A stretch of DNA of 64,000 nucleotides, taken from Takifugu bimaculatus (Eukaryota > Chordata > Actinopteri > Tetraodontiformes > Tetraodontidae). Under the pieces are notes generated by a model. It was not told where the DNA came from and made no database searches. It saw only the letters and a list, made by a program, of their open reading frames with translations. Made by a program: the position numbers and the translations under genes. Positions 24,683 to 36,500 of this stretch are shown one piece after another. The stretch covers positions 5,891,713-5,955,712 of the forward strand of contig CP034977.1 of the NCBI GenBank assembly GCA_004026145.2, read 5' to 3'. Each line of letters begins with the position of its first letter. Positions within the stretch are counted from its first letter, which is position 1.

Positions 24683-25082
24683 CATTTTCCTCTGTTTTCT
24701 GTCACATACACACTTGTTGTGTACTGACTCCTTGGCCTTTTTTTCCTTTCCTTCATCCTCGTGCTTTCAGGTTGAAACAATCACCCAACGGAAATTATGG
24801 CGCGTTCGTTAGCACGTGCACCTTTAGCCTACGTGCTAATTTTATTCTTGTTCCCGTGGCAAGTTCTGACCGACGTGCGGCTTGATAAATTCGAGAGGCG
24901 CACGGAAATCAACGGATGTGAAATGAGAAAACCGCTGCCGGACCGCCCGCGTTTTCATTTTGGTGGTTGCCGGAGCAACGACCCCCCTCCTGACCTCCGC
25001 AAGGTCCGTCAGTCGGATGTGACAGATGCCAATCATGCTGGAGGGCGACTCTGATGTTTCAGCAAGTGTCTCGTCTAGTTCA

Positions 25083-25172
25083 GACACACACACACACTCA
25101 CTCAATCCCACACACACACACACACTCACACTCACTCACACACACACACTCACACACACATACTCACACACA

Positions 25173-25203
<31 letters not shown>
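25083..25203. repeat. compound (CA)n/(CT) repeat
   Basis: About 120 bases of CACA and ACTC words, repeatedly interrupted. Confidence 0.95.
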
Positions 25204-25205
<2 letters not shown>

Positions 25206-25648
25206 GGTTCTGCAGGGCCTGCTGATGTGTTCTCGTATGTGTGGGCTAGCGTGACAGATCTGGGTCTCCGTTGATGCACTGCCTGGCTCGCCGGGGCCGG
25301 TTCCTCGCCATTACCGTCGCGTAACCAACACTTGATGATGCTGGGGGGGGCAGCTGGGGGGGGGGGGCAGCTGGGGGGGCGGGGCTTGCTGTTGAATCAA
25401 TAACTGAACCGTCGTCGCCTGGCTGAAGAGCCGATGACGTGAATGTTGAGCTTAAAACTTGAAGCACAAACTTCAGTGTGTTTGTGACCCTATTCACCCG
25501 TGCGTGCACACGTGTGTGCGTGTGTGTGTGCGCGTGTGTGTGTGTGTGTGCGCCTTTGTCTGCCACTGCAGTCAAAGCATGCTAATATTAGTGCCTTGCA
25601 GAAGACAGGCTATATGTGAACACAAAGCAGGTGATAAATGAGGTTGAC

Positions 25649-25653
25649 TGTGT

Positions 25654-25685
<32 letters not shown>

Positions 25686-25697
25686 TGGGGGGGGGGC
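25649..25697. repeat. (TG)n followed by poly-G
   Basis: Twenty bases of TG run straight into a G tract interrupted only by AT. Confidence 0.94.
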
Positions 25698-26360
25698 GCT
25701 GTAAATCCAGATGCACACACTCCTGCGGCAGCAGCTGTATAGAGCTGCATAGAATCACGCCACAATGCACCGTCTGCCAGGCAGCGGTCAAAGAGGATTG
25801 GAGATTAGCGGCGCTGCAGACGCAGGCGGTCAATCAGTCAGTCAGAGAGAGAGAGAGAGAGGGAGGGAGGGAAGAAAAGAGAGAGGGCAGTGTGGTCTCA
25901 GGGATTTTTCTTTCTGCTTTTTTCCCGCTGTCGCTGATTTGAGCCTACAGTCGTCTGCACGTCGCTCTCTCCTTCTCTGCTCCATCTGTCCCTCCCCCAT
26001 CATCTCTTTTCTTTCTCTCCTTCCTCCCTCCCTCCCTCTCTCTCTCTCCCTCTCTCTCTCTCCATACCAAAGCCTGGGGGAGATTAAATGTAGCCTCTAT
26101 AAGCCAAAGCACATCATGTAGCAATGTTTCTATGGTCCCATCTTTCTCCCACACTCGTTTCTCTCCCTCGTTCCCGTCTGATGGGAACGCCGCTCGATGG
26201 CGGCGCCGCTTTTTTTTGTTTCCTTTTTTTTTTTTTTTGCCGTAGCCGTGCAGCGAGGAGCGGCTGCAGAGCCTGGAAGTGGACTTTGAATTTATTTATT
26301 TTTGCATGCAGAAGAGGAGAGGATTTGCTCCGGACAGCGGCGAGCCGAAGGAGGACTACG

Positions 26361-26417
26361 TCCCCCCCCCCCACCCCCCCACCCCCCACGCCCCTCCCCC
26401 CAACCCCCCCCACCCCA
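26361..26417. repeat. C-tract block, quadruplex/i-motif potential
   Basis: Many runs of four or more C separated by single A, AC or T. The - strand is therefore a dense set of G runs that could fold as G-quadruplex. Confidence 0.8.
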
Positions 26418-26754
26418 ACCTCTGTCTCTCCGGTGCGATACAGAGGAAAAAGTGGGCCTCTGGCTGTAAGCGATTACAGCTGTGAGGCAAATTAATGGAC
26501 GATATTTCTCCCCAACAGAAAAGTTTTTTTCCCCTCTTTTCCTCCGGCGATCGCCACAGGAAGCCGTGGGGGGGGGGGGGGGCAGAAAAGTGCAAGATTG
26601 TGAGGTGGAGGTGGAGGGCTGATGTTGGGGGGAGAGAAGAAGGGGTGAGTTATGGTCCCCCCCCCCCCGTCTGCAGCGCCGCTGGTGATTGAAAGACAGA
26701 AAACAATGTGAGGGAGGGAAAGTAGAGCGAGACAAGAGATCAGCAGGCGCAGCG

Positions 26755-26756
<2 letters not shown>

Positions 26757-26810
<54 letters not shown>

Positions 26811-26818
26811 GTGTGTGT
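26757..26818. repeat. (TG)n microsatellite
   Basis: GT tract of about 62 bases with one GC interruption. Confidence 0.96.
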
Positions 26819-26891
26819 TTCCGCCGACCTGCCTCAGACCTGCAGCAGCTCCGGATTAAAAAAGTAAGTTGAGTTGAAGTAGAAGCAAGCA

Positions 26892-26917
26892 TGTGTGTGT
26901 GTGTACTGCCTGCACGT

Positions 26918-26948
<31 letters not shown>

Positions 26949-26952
26949 CATG

Positions 26953-26983
<31 letters not shown>
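26892..26983. repeat. compound (TG)n-(TC)n-(AC)n tract
   Basis: TG, then TC, then AC dinucleotides within about 90 bases. The TG and AC arms can pair with each other as a hairpin. Confidence 0.93.
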
Positions 26984-26984
<1 letters not shown>

Positions 26985-27275
26985 CCCTCTCCCCCCCCTC
27001 CCCGCCCTCTCCCTCCGGTGAGGCAGCATACTGGTATGCTTCACTGGCACTGTGGCCGAGCTGCAGGCGCTGATTCCGTCTCCTCGCTCGCTCTTTTATT
27101 TTCTCGCTCTTTCTGTCTACGTCTATGTCTCTCGCCCCTCTCTCTCCCCTCTATCTCTCTCTCTCTGTTCTACCTGCTCCGTCTCTCCGGCAGAACCAGT
27201 CGGTTTCTGTGTTTCGTTTTCTTGAAAGAACGATCCCTTCGCTCTCTCCTTTGCTGCTCTCATCCTGATACTCGC

Positions 27276-27278
27276 TGT

Positions 27279-27309
<31 letters not shown>
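27276..27309. repeat. (TG)n-(GA)n tract
   Basis: TG tract followed directly by GAGAGA. Confidence 0.93.
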
Positions 27310-27311
<2 letters not shown>

Positions 27312-27479
27312 CGAGCGGGCGAGCGAGCGAGCGGCGTGCACATGGTTTATTCCACCCACCCTCACGCCGCTCTCCTCTCGCCTCCGTCCTCGTCTTCGGT
27401 TCCCGGCCGTCGGAGAGCTGGTCGCCATGGTTTGAATCTCAGATTTCTCTCTCTTTCTCTCTTTTCTCCCCCCAAGCAG

Positions 27480-27538
27480 GAAACGTGCTGGACGGACGGC
27501 GGCGAGGGGGGGGGGGCACGCCGGATCCGGAGGGGCGG
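27480..27538 (+). ncRNA. candidate internal exon of the microRNA host transcript
   Basis: A long pyrimidine tract (27450-27473) leads to AAGCAG, and 59 bases later there is GTGAGT (27539-27544). Both are near-ideal splice signals on the same strand as the microRNAs, between let-7a and mir-125b. The segment has no meaningful reading frame. This is a prediction from splice signals alone. Confidence 0.3.
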
Positions 27539-27848
27539 GTGAGTCGATACCAGCGAACGCTGTTCCTCCATCTGTCTCCCGAGCTTAAGACCACCATGGT
27601 GGCACCGAGGCGCTTTGTTACCCGGCTCGTCTTTTCTCCCTCGTGAGGCCCGAACGGGGGATCGGCGCCGATAACCGAGCGCCGGCGCACCACGCCGGAG
27701 GGTTCGGCGGCGCCGTGGCGCCGCGTTTCCCACGCCGTGAGTCGGCGAGACGCTCTCAGGTGTTCTTGGAGCTGCACCTGACGGAGGAGGCTTTTTTCAA
27801 AGTGCTGTATTGTTCGTGCTGTGTGGGGGAGGGGGGGGCAGACGCAGC

Positions 27849-27853
27849 GTGTG

Positions 27854-27899
<46 letters not shown>

Positions 27900-27907
27900 G
27901 GGGGGGG
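27849..27907. repeat. (TG)n followed by poly-G
   Basis: TG tract of about 48 bases followed by G run, about 180 bases upstream of mir-125b. Confidence 0.95.
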
Positions 27908-28082
27908 CGGCGGTGGGTTCGCCAATGTTGTGTCTGGCTCAGACTCACACTTGTTGTGCATCCACACGCGCATCAGCGGCGGTGGGTCGGGGCTGGGTCT
28001 CTCCAGTACCTGGTCCTCGGGTCCCAGGTCCCGGGTCCTGGGTCCTCCGGAGCCAGAGTGGCCCGGGAGGTCTGTCGTCGTG

Positions 28083-28166
28083 TCTCTCTCCGTCCCTGAG
28101 ACCCTAACTTGTGACGTTGTGCCTTCATGTCCACGGGTTAGGCTCTCGGGAGCTGAGAGGGATTCA
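28083..28166 (+). ncRNA. mir125b: mir-125b precursor (mir-125b-1 type)
   Basis: Bases 28093-28114 equal mature miR-125b-5p (TCCCTGAGACCCTAACTTGT then GA). The 3' arm at 28133-28154 starts ACGGGTTAGG and matches human miR-125b-1-3p except for one U to C change. CTCTC before the 5' arm pairs with GAGAG after the 3' arm, extending the stem. It is the last of the three hairpins, about 4.3 kb from let-7a. From memory, the human mir-125b-1 lies about 47 kb from let-7a-2, so the fish cluster is compact. Confidence 0.97.
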
Positions 28167-28557
28167 CAGCCAGCTCTATCTGTGCGTTACCGCGGCGACG
28201 GGAGGACGTCTGGATGCATGCGGGCCTGTTTAGCGTCATGTGACCGGTTGGCAGGCCCGAGGTGTGACTGTCGGCGGTAGCGTTTAGCATGACGCTTGCT
28301 TTTTGTCCGGTGCGTAGCCGCGGTGCCGCCGGTGGCGGCGACTGCTAACGTTGGACGAGCTGATGGATTCTTTTGGATCACCTGAGGTTCTGGTGGACCG
28401 CAGACGTAACAGCAGCTTGGACCGACGGGGCGCACATCTGGTTAGCATTACCAGCATTAATGCTAGTGCTGCTGTGGTAGCATTAGCCTCTTCGTGGACA
28501 AGTGGATGTAGCATCTGCCATTGTGAGCACACTTTGTTTCTCCAGGCCTGACTGCCC

Positions 28558-28559
<2 letters not shown>

Positions 28560-28607
<48 letters not shown>

Positions 28608-28622
28608 GTGCGTGTGTGCGTG
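28560..28622. repeat. (TG)n microsatellite
   Basis: TG tract of about 63 bases with a few C interruptions at its end. Confidence 0.96.
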
Positions 28623-29146
28623 CACGAGACTTATGACTTGAGAGGAGCACAGTGTAATGTTCAGAGCGTGACCATGACAGCTCCGTACATTATGTGCTTG
28701 ACCTCAGCGAACCTTCAGCGAGATGCTAAAGCTCACTCACGCATGCTAACGCGACGTCTGCGCGCCGCGGTCACGGCGGGGAGAAACCTAAGTGTTGGAC
28801 ATTGTGGACGCCCGTTGGGACAGATGACGGAGCACTTCTGGAAAGGTTAGCCGCGGAGCGACTGCACACTCTCGTTCTGGGACTTCCTGTTACGATACAC
28901 TTGGTCATGGTAGCTTGTTAGCAGGTAGCACCCCCCCCCCCCCTTTCCTGCTCCAGCGACAGCATCGCTATTTAAGGGGGAGGACGGAGCGCTAACGTAG
29001 CACCGATGAGGAGCTTTAAATTTGCTGCAGAATCTGTCATTCAGTGCTGAAGATGTCTGGATCGCAGCTGCTAATAGCGTTAGCTAAGCCCAGGTTTTGC
29101 TCTTCATCGATGCTGCCAGAGACGCTTCAGCCCGTCTCATGGAAAG

Positions 29147-29192
29147 CCCCCCCCCCCCCCCCCCCCCAACACACACACACACACACACACAC
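29147..29192. repeat. poly-C followed by (AC)n
   Basis: About 21 C followed by about 25 bases of AC. Confidence 0.94.
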
Positions 29193-29764
29193 TCTCTCTC
29201 TGCTGCTAATCTGCAGCTTTAGCGTTCCTCTTATGTAACACCTTTGGCCTCTTTGCCGTCTCGGTCTGCATCAAACCTGAAGCAGTTAGCATGTAGCGGC
29301 TAAGCCGTTTAGCTCGGCAGTCTCGCTCTCCATTGTCTCTCCGTGCGAGGCAGACGCCCGCCCAGATAAGGGATGAGAGGGGCGCCGCCGCTGCCGCCGC
29401 CGTCTGATTTCTGACGGATTTGGTGAACAAAGGTGCAGATCCGGATCTGCGTGTGAGCCCGCCGGCCCGTCCCACGATGCAGCGCCTGATCCGGATCGTT
29501 TGTTTCCGAGGGTCAGAGGCGGCGGCGCTCCCTTTTAAGGTGGACTTCTTTCTGTAAAGGTGGATTACGTAGAGTTTCAGGTGCCCCCGGCTGCCGCAGG
29601 GTGACGCCCAGAAGTCCGGATTCTTTGTTCGACTGTTCAGGAATCGGAATTTTCAGGAATTGTGGCGGCGGATGTGGACCCGTTCTGTCCCGGTTTCCTT
29701 TTTTATTGGTGTTTTTGCTGCCACTCCCTGAAACACACTCATCAATAATCTGTGCTGCTGCGCG

Positions 29765-29766
<2 letters not shown>

Positions 29767-29818
<52 letters not shown>
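29767..29818. repeat. (TG)n microsatellite
   Basis: TG tract of 52 bases. Confidence 0.96.
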
Positions 29819-29819
<1 letters not shown>

Positions 29820-30146
29820 CCAAGCTGCTGCTGAAACAAGATGGTGTCGCTGCGCCACGTGGCGTCACGCTCGCTGCCTCATGGCGGCGAGAGCGGTTCT
29901 GAAATCTTCCATTGGATCGATGCCGTCGCTCTGATTAATCGCCGATAATCAGTCGCTTTAACGAGTGCCGTTAATTAAAAGCCAGACCAGCGGCGATCGA
30001 TCCCCAGGAACCAGTGATCAATACAGGTATCGGCTGCGGGTCGATACCCGATTCAGCGTCTGAGGAGCTGCTGCGAAAAAAACCACGATGAATCGACGGT
30101 GAATCGATATGGTCCTCACTAATGTGGTTATAAACAGACGAGGCCC

Positions 30147-30172
30147 GTGTGTGTGTGTGTGTGCGTGTGCGT

Positions 30173-30206
<34 letters not shown>
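30147..30206. repeat. (TG)n/(CG) microsatellite
   Basis: TG tract with regular GTGTGC interruptions. Alternating purine-pyrimidine with CG steps favours Z-DNA. Confidence 0.95.
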
Positions 30207-30633
30207 AAAGCCAGTTAAAAGCAGCTTGTGGATTGGTGCATCACACCAGCAGATTAACCAGACTAAAGCTAACCTCATTAATCTGAGAGGCTAACACACC
30301 TTCTAGCGGTCAGATATTGGCTCCTCCCCTTCCTCCTCCTCTTCCTCCTCTTCCTCTGGGTAGTTTCTCCTTCGAGACTGTCATGTGACTTCATTGTAAA
30401 CTTCTACCTTTGGGCCCAAAGCAACATTTTAGCTTTAGCTTTTAACTTTAGCTGTGTTTCGCGTGTGCGCTAACAGCGACATTTGTGGTTCCGGCCTGTT
30501 TTGTTCAGCGGTGTCACCAGGAAGCAGCTCGATGACATCACAGATCATTAACCGTAGCATCGGCACTGACGCCGCGACACGCTAACACCGTTTTTACCCT
30601 CCTGTGATGAAAGTGCCTCGTATCGCTGTCAGA

Positions 30634-30960
30634 AATAAAAGCTTTGATGTGTTTTTTTCTTCTCGCCGATGTCGTATCGTCAACTCTTCCAGTCCTGACA
30701 AATTTCTGGTTTTATTTAGCAAAATGGGTCAAAAACGTCCAAGTGTTTGAGATTTTATGTCGATGCTAATCAGGGTGACGTAAATGTTGCAAATGTCTTT
30801 TTTTCCCCTTTACTACATTAGCAGATATGTCTAAGCTAAGCTACACGCTGTAGAATCCTGAAGGAATCTGTGGAAATCTCGTAATAATTGTTGTTTTTCT
30901 CTGTGTTTGATGTAATAAAGTCATTATTTAACATGTTGTCTTTTGTGTCTGGGACATTTT
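30634..30960 (+). terminator. candidate poly(A) signals for the microRNA host transcript
   Basis: Two AATAAA hexamers on the + strand, 30634-30639 and 30914-30919, each followed within 10-30 bases by a T/GT-rich element. The second is followed by GTTGTCTTTTGTGTCT, a good downstream element. They lie about 2.5 kb after mir-125b, where base composition shifts to AT-rich. Use is inferred. Confidence 0.35.
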
Positions 30961-33530
30961 TAAGTGACGTCTTTACCTTAGCATGTGCTGCTGAAAACAA
31001 GCTACAACAACAAGCTGCTTTTATTTAAAGAAATATTTGATTAAAGGAGGATTCAACTCTAACATTCGGTAGCATAATGCTACATTAGCTTCAAGCGAAC
31101 TCTTCAGCAGTTGCTCACAGTTTAACGTGTCTATGTTAGCATATCTAAAGTCTAACTTTGCTTTATATGCCTCTTTTGCTAACTGATGATGGTACATCAA
31201 TTGTAATTAAATATAATTAAACAATTCATAAACTCATCATGTTTTGGTATAAATTGAATCCATGCTATTATGCTAGCATTCATTCCAGAGAAAAGTTATG
31301 AAATGCTAATAGCGTACTGTAGGCACAGGGCTGATGTTACATATAGTAAGATACATTTCACAGTCATGCTAATGTTGTAGCATCCTGATTAGGATTCTGG
31401 GTAAATTTCCTGAGCTCGTTTTTCCCGTAGTTTGATGACGGATCGCCACATTTTTGCGTTAGCACGAGTGACTCAGCAGATTTCCACAATCAGCCCGAGT
31501 GTTTGTGAGTTTGAGTCCTGTCTTTGTCCAGACGTTTAGCTTAAAAAACAAAGACACAAAACACGACAAAAACGTTGCTGATTGACAAATTCATGTAAAT
31601 TAAAGTGATACAAGAAGCGGTTACATCGAAACCCTGAAATTATTTTAGCTTTTAAAGCATTTTTTTAGCTCTATCAGTGCGTTTTTTTTAATGCAGTTAT
31701 TTAAAATATTCTTAGTCAAAATAAGTGTTTTTAAAGTGTTTTTATCAACGGACAAATGAATCCAGATTCTGAACATTTCGGAGTTAAAACCAGGAATAAA
31801 AGTTAAACTCTCACCGTAACTCGCCGTCATTCGCAGTTTAGCTGAGCGTTTGGTCGCCATGGAGATCTGAGATCAAAGCAAATAAACAGCTGAAGCACGA
31901 AAAAAAAAGGATTTTTAAAAACTTTTATTTCCATTTTCGAGCTGGATGTCAAGGAAATTTGCACCAAACGGGACGTAAAGATCAAAGGAAGGTCTCCGTC
32001 TCCCTGAATTTGGGCCAAAAGCCGCGTTCCGACGGCGTTCCGACGGGGGAGGAAGGAGGGAAGGGAGGAAGGAGGGAAGGGAGGAAGAGGAGGAGGCCGA
32101 CGGCTCTTTGATCTTAAAGATCACAGCAGCAACGTTTTTACAGTATCGGTACATCAAACTTCCCAGAATTCCTCAGTTTTCACTCAAATATGTGACGGAT
32201 ATGAAAGTTCACAAAATAAACTCTAAAAAATCATTTTCAGAATAAATAATTAATGTTAATTAATTCTCAGTTTTGAAAATGTAACATTTCTGTTTGTGAA
32301 TAATTATATTTAACCTTTGATTTTTAATAAAAGTTACATGAATTAGTGAGTGAATTATTTTAAATAGCAAAAGAGGCTTTAAAAAGGAATAAATGCAAAA
32401 ATAAAACTTTTTAATTTTCCTGCCAACAGAAATACAGATTAAATTCTTAAACACAATTAATTAAACTTTCTGAACTGGATTTTATGGCCAGTTGCTTCAA
32501 ATTAAATTGTTCTTTATTAACATTTTATAATTTATGATCCCTTTTTAGGATTTTGGAATTAATCGGAACTTTATACTAATTTATATCAGATATTTAAACT
32601 TCAGATTGTTTTAATCAAAATAATTATTCTAAAATGTTTTTGCCACAACTGAAAATTTTAGAACATTTTAGAAAACCAAACTTTTAGATTAAAGTCTGAA
32701 TTTTATTCCTTTTTTTCAATTTTGGGTCTTTTTCATCTTTCAAAGGATCCAAAGTTTGTCTGGAACAGCTGGATCTTGTTTGTTTGTTTTTAATCCAGTT
32801 AAGAAAAAAATAATCGGATGAGTTTACAAAAGATCAAATCAGACTTTTATGACTTTAAAAATCAAAGCTTCTTGATGAATCCGAATTTCAACACTTAAAT
32901 GTTTTAATGATTAAAAATGAAACTGAACATTTTTAATTAACGGAAATTCATGTTTGATTTACTCCGTTTATCAGCTGCTTTGAAGGTTTTTTGTATTAAA
33001 CTGTTAAATTGATGAGCTTTGATTTCTGTCATTTTAAAATGATAAAACTCGTCAAAACTTGTCAAAATGTTATCGAATAATATTTTACGACCTTAATCAC
33101 AAACTCACGAGATTTTAATGTTCAGATTTAAGATGTTTTAGGTGTTTTTATTGTAAGATCAAAGTCCATCAGAAATGGCCATAATTTAATAACCTTCCTT
33201 GGACAAATGTTTCCTGAAGATTCCATGAAAATCGGTTCAGAACATTTTGAGTTGTTTTGCTAAACGGACGGATGAACTCCGGCTCGCGCATCGGTGAAGG
33301 TAATAAACTTTAAAAACGAAACCAGATCGGCTGCAGGATCGTTCCTCTGTTTTCTCCCTCACTCAATTTTAGAATAAAGCAAAATTAAAAATGTTGACGA
33401 GAATTTGCTCCTTTAAACATCGGAAACGTGGACGATAACGAGAAACATAACGAGAAAACAACCAAAGTATCACCGTGATCTGATTCTTTCATTTTCACAG
33501 GTAAATCACCTGAGGTAGAATTAAACTGTG
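30961..33530. other. AT-rich spacer, no gene seen
   Basis: AT-rich DNA, strongest at 31,500-31,950 and 32,150-33,250, contrasting with GC-rich flanks. It includes a GGAAGGAGGGA purine stretch near 32040-32095. No reading frame, hairpin or known element was recognised. Confidence 0.5.
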
Positions 33531-33538
33531 AGCCCGAG

Positions 33539-33588
33539 TGACGTCACACCGATGACGTCACACCGATGACGTCACTCGGATGACATCA
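33539..33588. promoter_or_regulatory. tandem cAMP response element array (14-bp period)
   Basis: Three perfect palindromic CREs (TGACGTCA) at 33539-33546, 33553-33560 and 33567-33574, then a near-perfect TGACATCA at 33581-33588. Start-to-start spacing is exactly 14 bases each time, with spacers CACCGA, CACCGA, CTCGGA. CREB/ATF dimers bind this palindrome (established knowledge). No promoter or exon is evident next to it. Confidence 0.7.
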
Positions 33589-36500
33589 TCTCCCGTGAGG
33601 CTGCTTCAGCAACTTCTTACCGTCTCTTTCCTTCTCTTTCTGCGTCTGTTTTATCTCTTTAAACCTTTGTTTCTGCAGCACTGAAGCATTTTACTCGTTA
33701 GCCGTGTGCCTCCGTTAGCATGCTATTAGCCGCCGAGGGTGTTCTGATCGGATTTAGCTCGAGCCAGCAAAGATTGGTGGCTGGCGTCTACGTGAGAACG
33801 CTTCCTTAAAGGTCTGAGGCTAATCGTTGCTAGTCTGTGGAGAGACGTGAAGGTTCTCATCTCATCTTTCTGATCCTCACTGCCTTAGATGCTAACTGTG
33901 TGCTAGCTTACGTAGTGTGTCTAGTTCTTTGTCATGTGTTCATTTTTCGTCAGTGTTGCGAGAACTGAGCATCAAACTGGATCAACAAGTGCACAACCGA
34001 GATGATCCAAGCTGTGGCGCGCTGCTAGCTACAGCTCAACAAGCAGCTGCTAAACCCGCTATAGTAGCTGCAATAATACGTCCAATATTTACGCTTCCAT
34101 TTTCAACTTCACGGTAGTTTGAAGGGGGAATAAAGTTGACGGCGTTTTCGTTTACATTTACACAGGGCTGATTTATTTTTTAACTAGCTTCATAACACGC
34201 GTAGCATCAGCGTGAACTGGGCCATGAAACAGCTCGTAATAGTTTCCAACGTGCTAGCATTGGCGGTAACAGCGTTGACGAGTCTCCTGCACGCCGGTTC
34301 CAGCGGTGATCAGATGTGACGTCTGTTAGCCGCCGCCAGAACAAACTCACTGACCTCCAGGCAGAGCGTGACATGAGCCGGACTCGGAGGGGCCCACCTG
34401 GAGCTCCACTTGGACCGTTCCCCGAACACTTTTAGCGGGACACGGCTGAGGGAGGGAGGGAGGGAGGGATCCCAGCGCAGGCGAGGAAAAAAGGAAAACA
34501 AGCGAGATATTTCCATCCTGGCCTCCATATCTGATTTCTCCTCCCCTCCCGCCTCCTTCCTGCACATCCCTCCATCTTATTTTTATAACAGAACAAACGG
34601 AAAAACCCGTAACGAGCCCTTATTAGCGCACTTGTGTTTGTTTACGTTCAGTGTGCACGAGGGCATGTGCACCGGGGAGCTTTCCATGCGCAAGGAGCAG
34701 CTACTTCCTGTTCCTAAATCATTTCCACCTTGCTAACAGTAGCGCTACTGCGTGCTGCCGCCAGCGCGGGAAGCCTTCATTCACGACAATCTCAACCAAG
34801 GCGCTGCTGTGCTTTTTCTCTTTTGAAATGAAGCTAGCGAATGTTGGAATACAGACGTATGGTTAGCGAAACAAATGGAGCATTGTGTTGACGCCATTGA
34901 ATAGACAGAAATAAGCTAGCGGCAGAGATAAGCACTCCTCAATTGTGTTAACATTGCATTTTAGCTTTATTTATTAGCATTTATTCATTAGACATTATGT
35001 CATATTATTAGCATAAACATGCTTAATCTACAAGTGTAGTGCGCGGGATTTAAGAAAGGGGGCGTGGCCTCAATATCCTGCATTAATGAGCGTGATTAGC
35101 TCCATTTTGACTACATCTCTAGTTCATTTAGGTAACTCTGAAGCTAACGGCAGCAACCCAGACGGAATAAAGGAATGTGAAGCTAAAATTAGCTGCAATT
35201 ATGCAAATCCGACACTCAAAGCTAGCATTAAACAGCCCAGCATCCAGTTTATTCAGGAAATGTTCACATAAAAGCTACAATATTTGCTCTTTGTCGACTC
35301 ACCCGATAAGGCTAATAAAAGTTTAGCAACGTTAGAACGCGGTTACCATCCGAACATAAAAGCATCAAAGCAGCTGAGTGAAGACATGGCGACAAGACAG
35401 TTAAATGGGGACGGAAAACGTGCGTCTTCGTCATCGGGGATGGCGACGAAGGTCGTTGAGGCCATCAGCTCAGACTGGAGGCTGCTGTGCAACAGCTAGC
35501 TGGTTAGCATTAGCAAAGAGGAACGTTTGCTCAGGTTTCCATGGATCCGTCCGACCCGCTCGGGTCTTCCCTCCTTCAAGTCGCATCCCGCCATAATAGG
35601 CTGATGTTGCCATAGGAACAATAAAGCAGATCTCTCTTTTGACCCACTCTTTCTCTCGCCCTCCTTCCTATTTTTCTAATCCCTCGCTCTCACCCCCCCC
35701 ACCACAAAAGCTTAATCTCCGCCGGCTGAGCCGCCAAGTGCTGCGGCTGCAGAAAGCGAGGTCATGTCAAGTTTGTGCTTGTGTCTGCGGGTTCTTCTGA
35801 CGCCGTCACGTATGAGGAACCAGAGAAACCGAGGGACGCTAGCTCTCTCCCAGATGCTATCCTTCTCCCAGAGCAGCCGGATGGTTCGACATGGCTTTTA
35901 AGTTCCAGAGAGAACTTTTAGTGTTCCTTCAGTGTCTCATCAAAGCCGGGATTAAAGGTCCCCCCCCCCCCCCACTCTCTCCCAGTGTCTCTCACTCGCT
36001 GCCTCTCTCTCGCTGCAGCTTTAGCGGCAGGAAGATTTAAGCTTATTAGCTTAAAGAGCAGAGGAAGAGTTTTGGGCTGATGTACGGCAGACATCAAAGA
36101 TGGTTTAATCAGCCGCCGCACAAGCTCCAAACACGCTTTTCAGACACGGAGATCTGTGTTTTCCACAGACGCCTCCCACTCTGTGCTCCTCTGGTGTGTG
36201 ACACCAGGTCTGAAGCGCCAACAAGACTCTGAGCTAACGCCCGCCGCTGACGGCGTGTTAGCAAGTAGCAACAAACAGCCGACAGGCGCTTTCTAGATTA
36301 GGCTAACGTCCCCGTCCATGATGGAAGAGAGCTGTCGTGGCCGCAGTTCAAACTTGGAGGTCCGTAGTTTGACGTACGTCCTTCCTTAGCTGCTGCTGTC
36401 GCTGGGCAAGGTGAAAAGCATTGTGGGATACGGAGTCCTCCCAAGTCCCCAGGGGCACTTGAAGCATACTTACGTACTTAAACGTACTCAACGGACAGTA

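Larger units (their letters stand above)
23861..28082. other. spacer between let-7a and mir-125b, rich in TG tracts
   Basis: No protein exon recognised. It contains at least eight long TG/CA tracts, pyrimidine-rich runs (25,960-26,070 and 27,090-27,180), a C-rich block (26361-26417) and one exon-like segment with good splice borders (27480-27538). Confidence 0.5.

Noticed and set aside
24573..24885. Open frames giving long Cys-Val or Thr-His runs
   Set aside because: These are translations of (TG)n/(CA)n microsatellites and recur at every such tract.
33511..33518. TGAGGTAG, the start of let-7, downstream of the cluster
   Set aside because: Only eight bases match, the rest of the mature sequence is absent and no hairpin arm follows.
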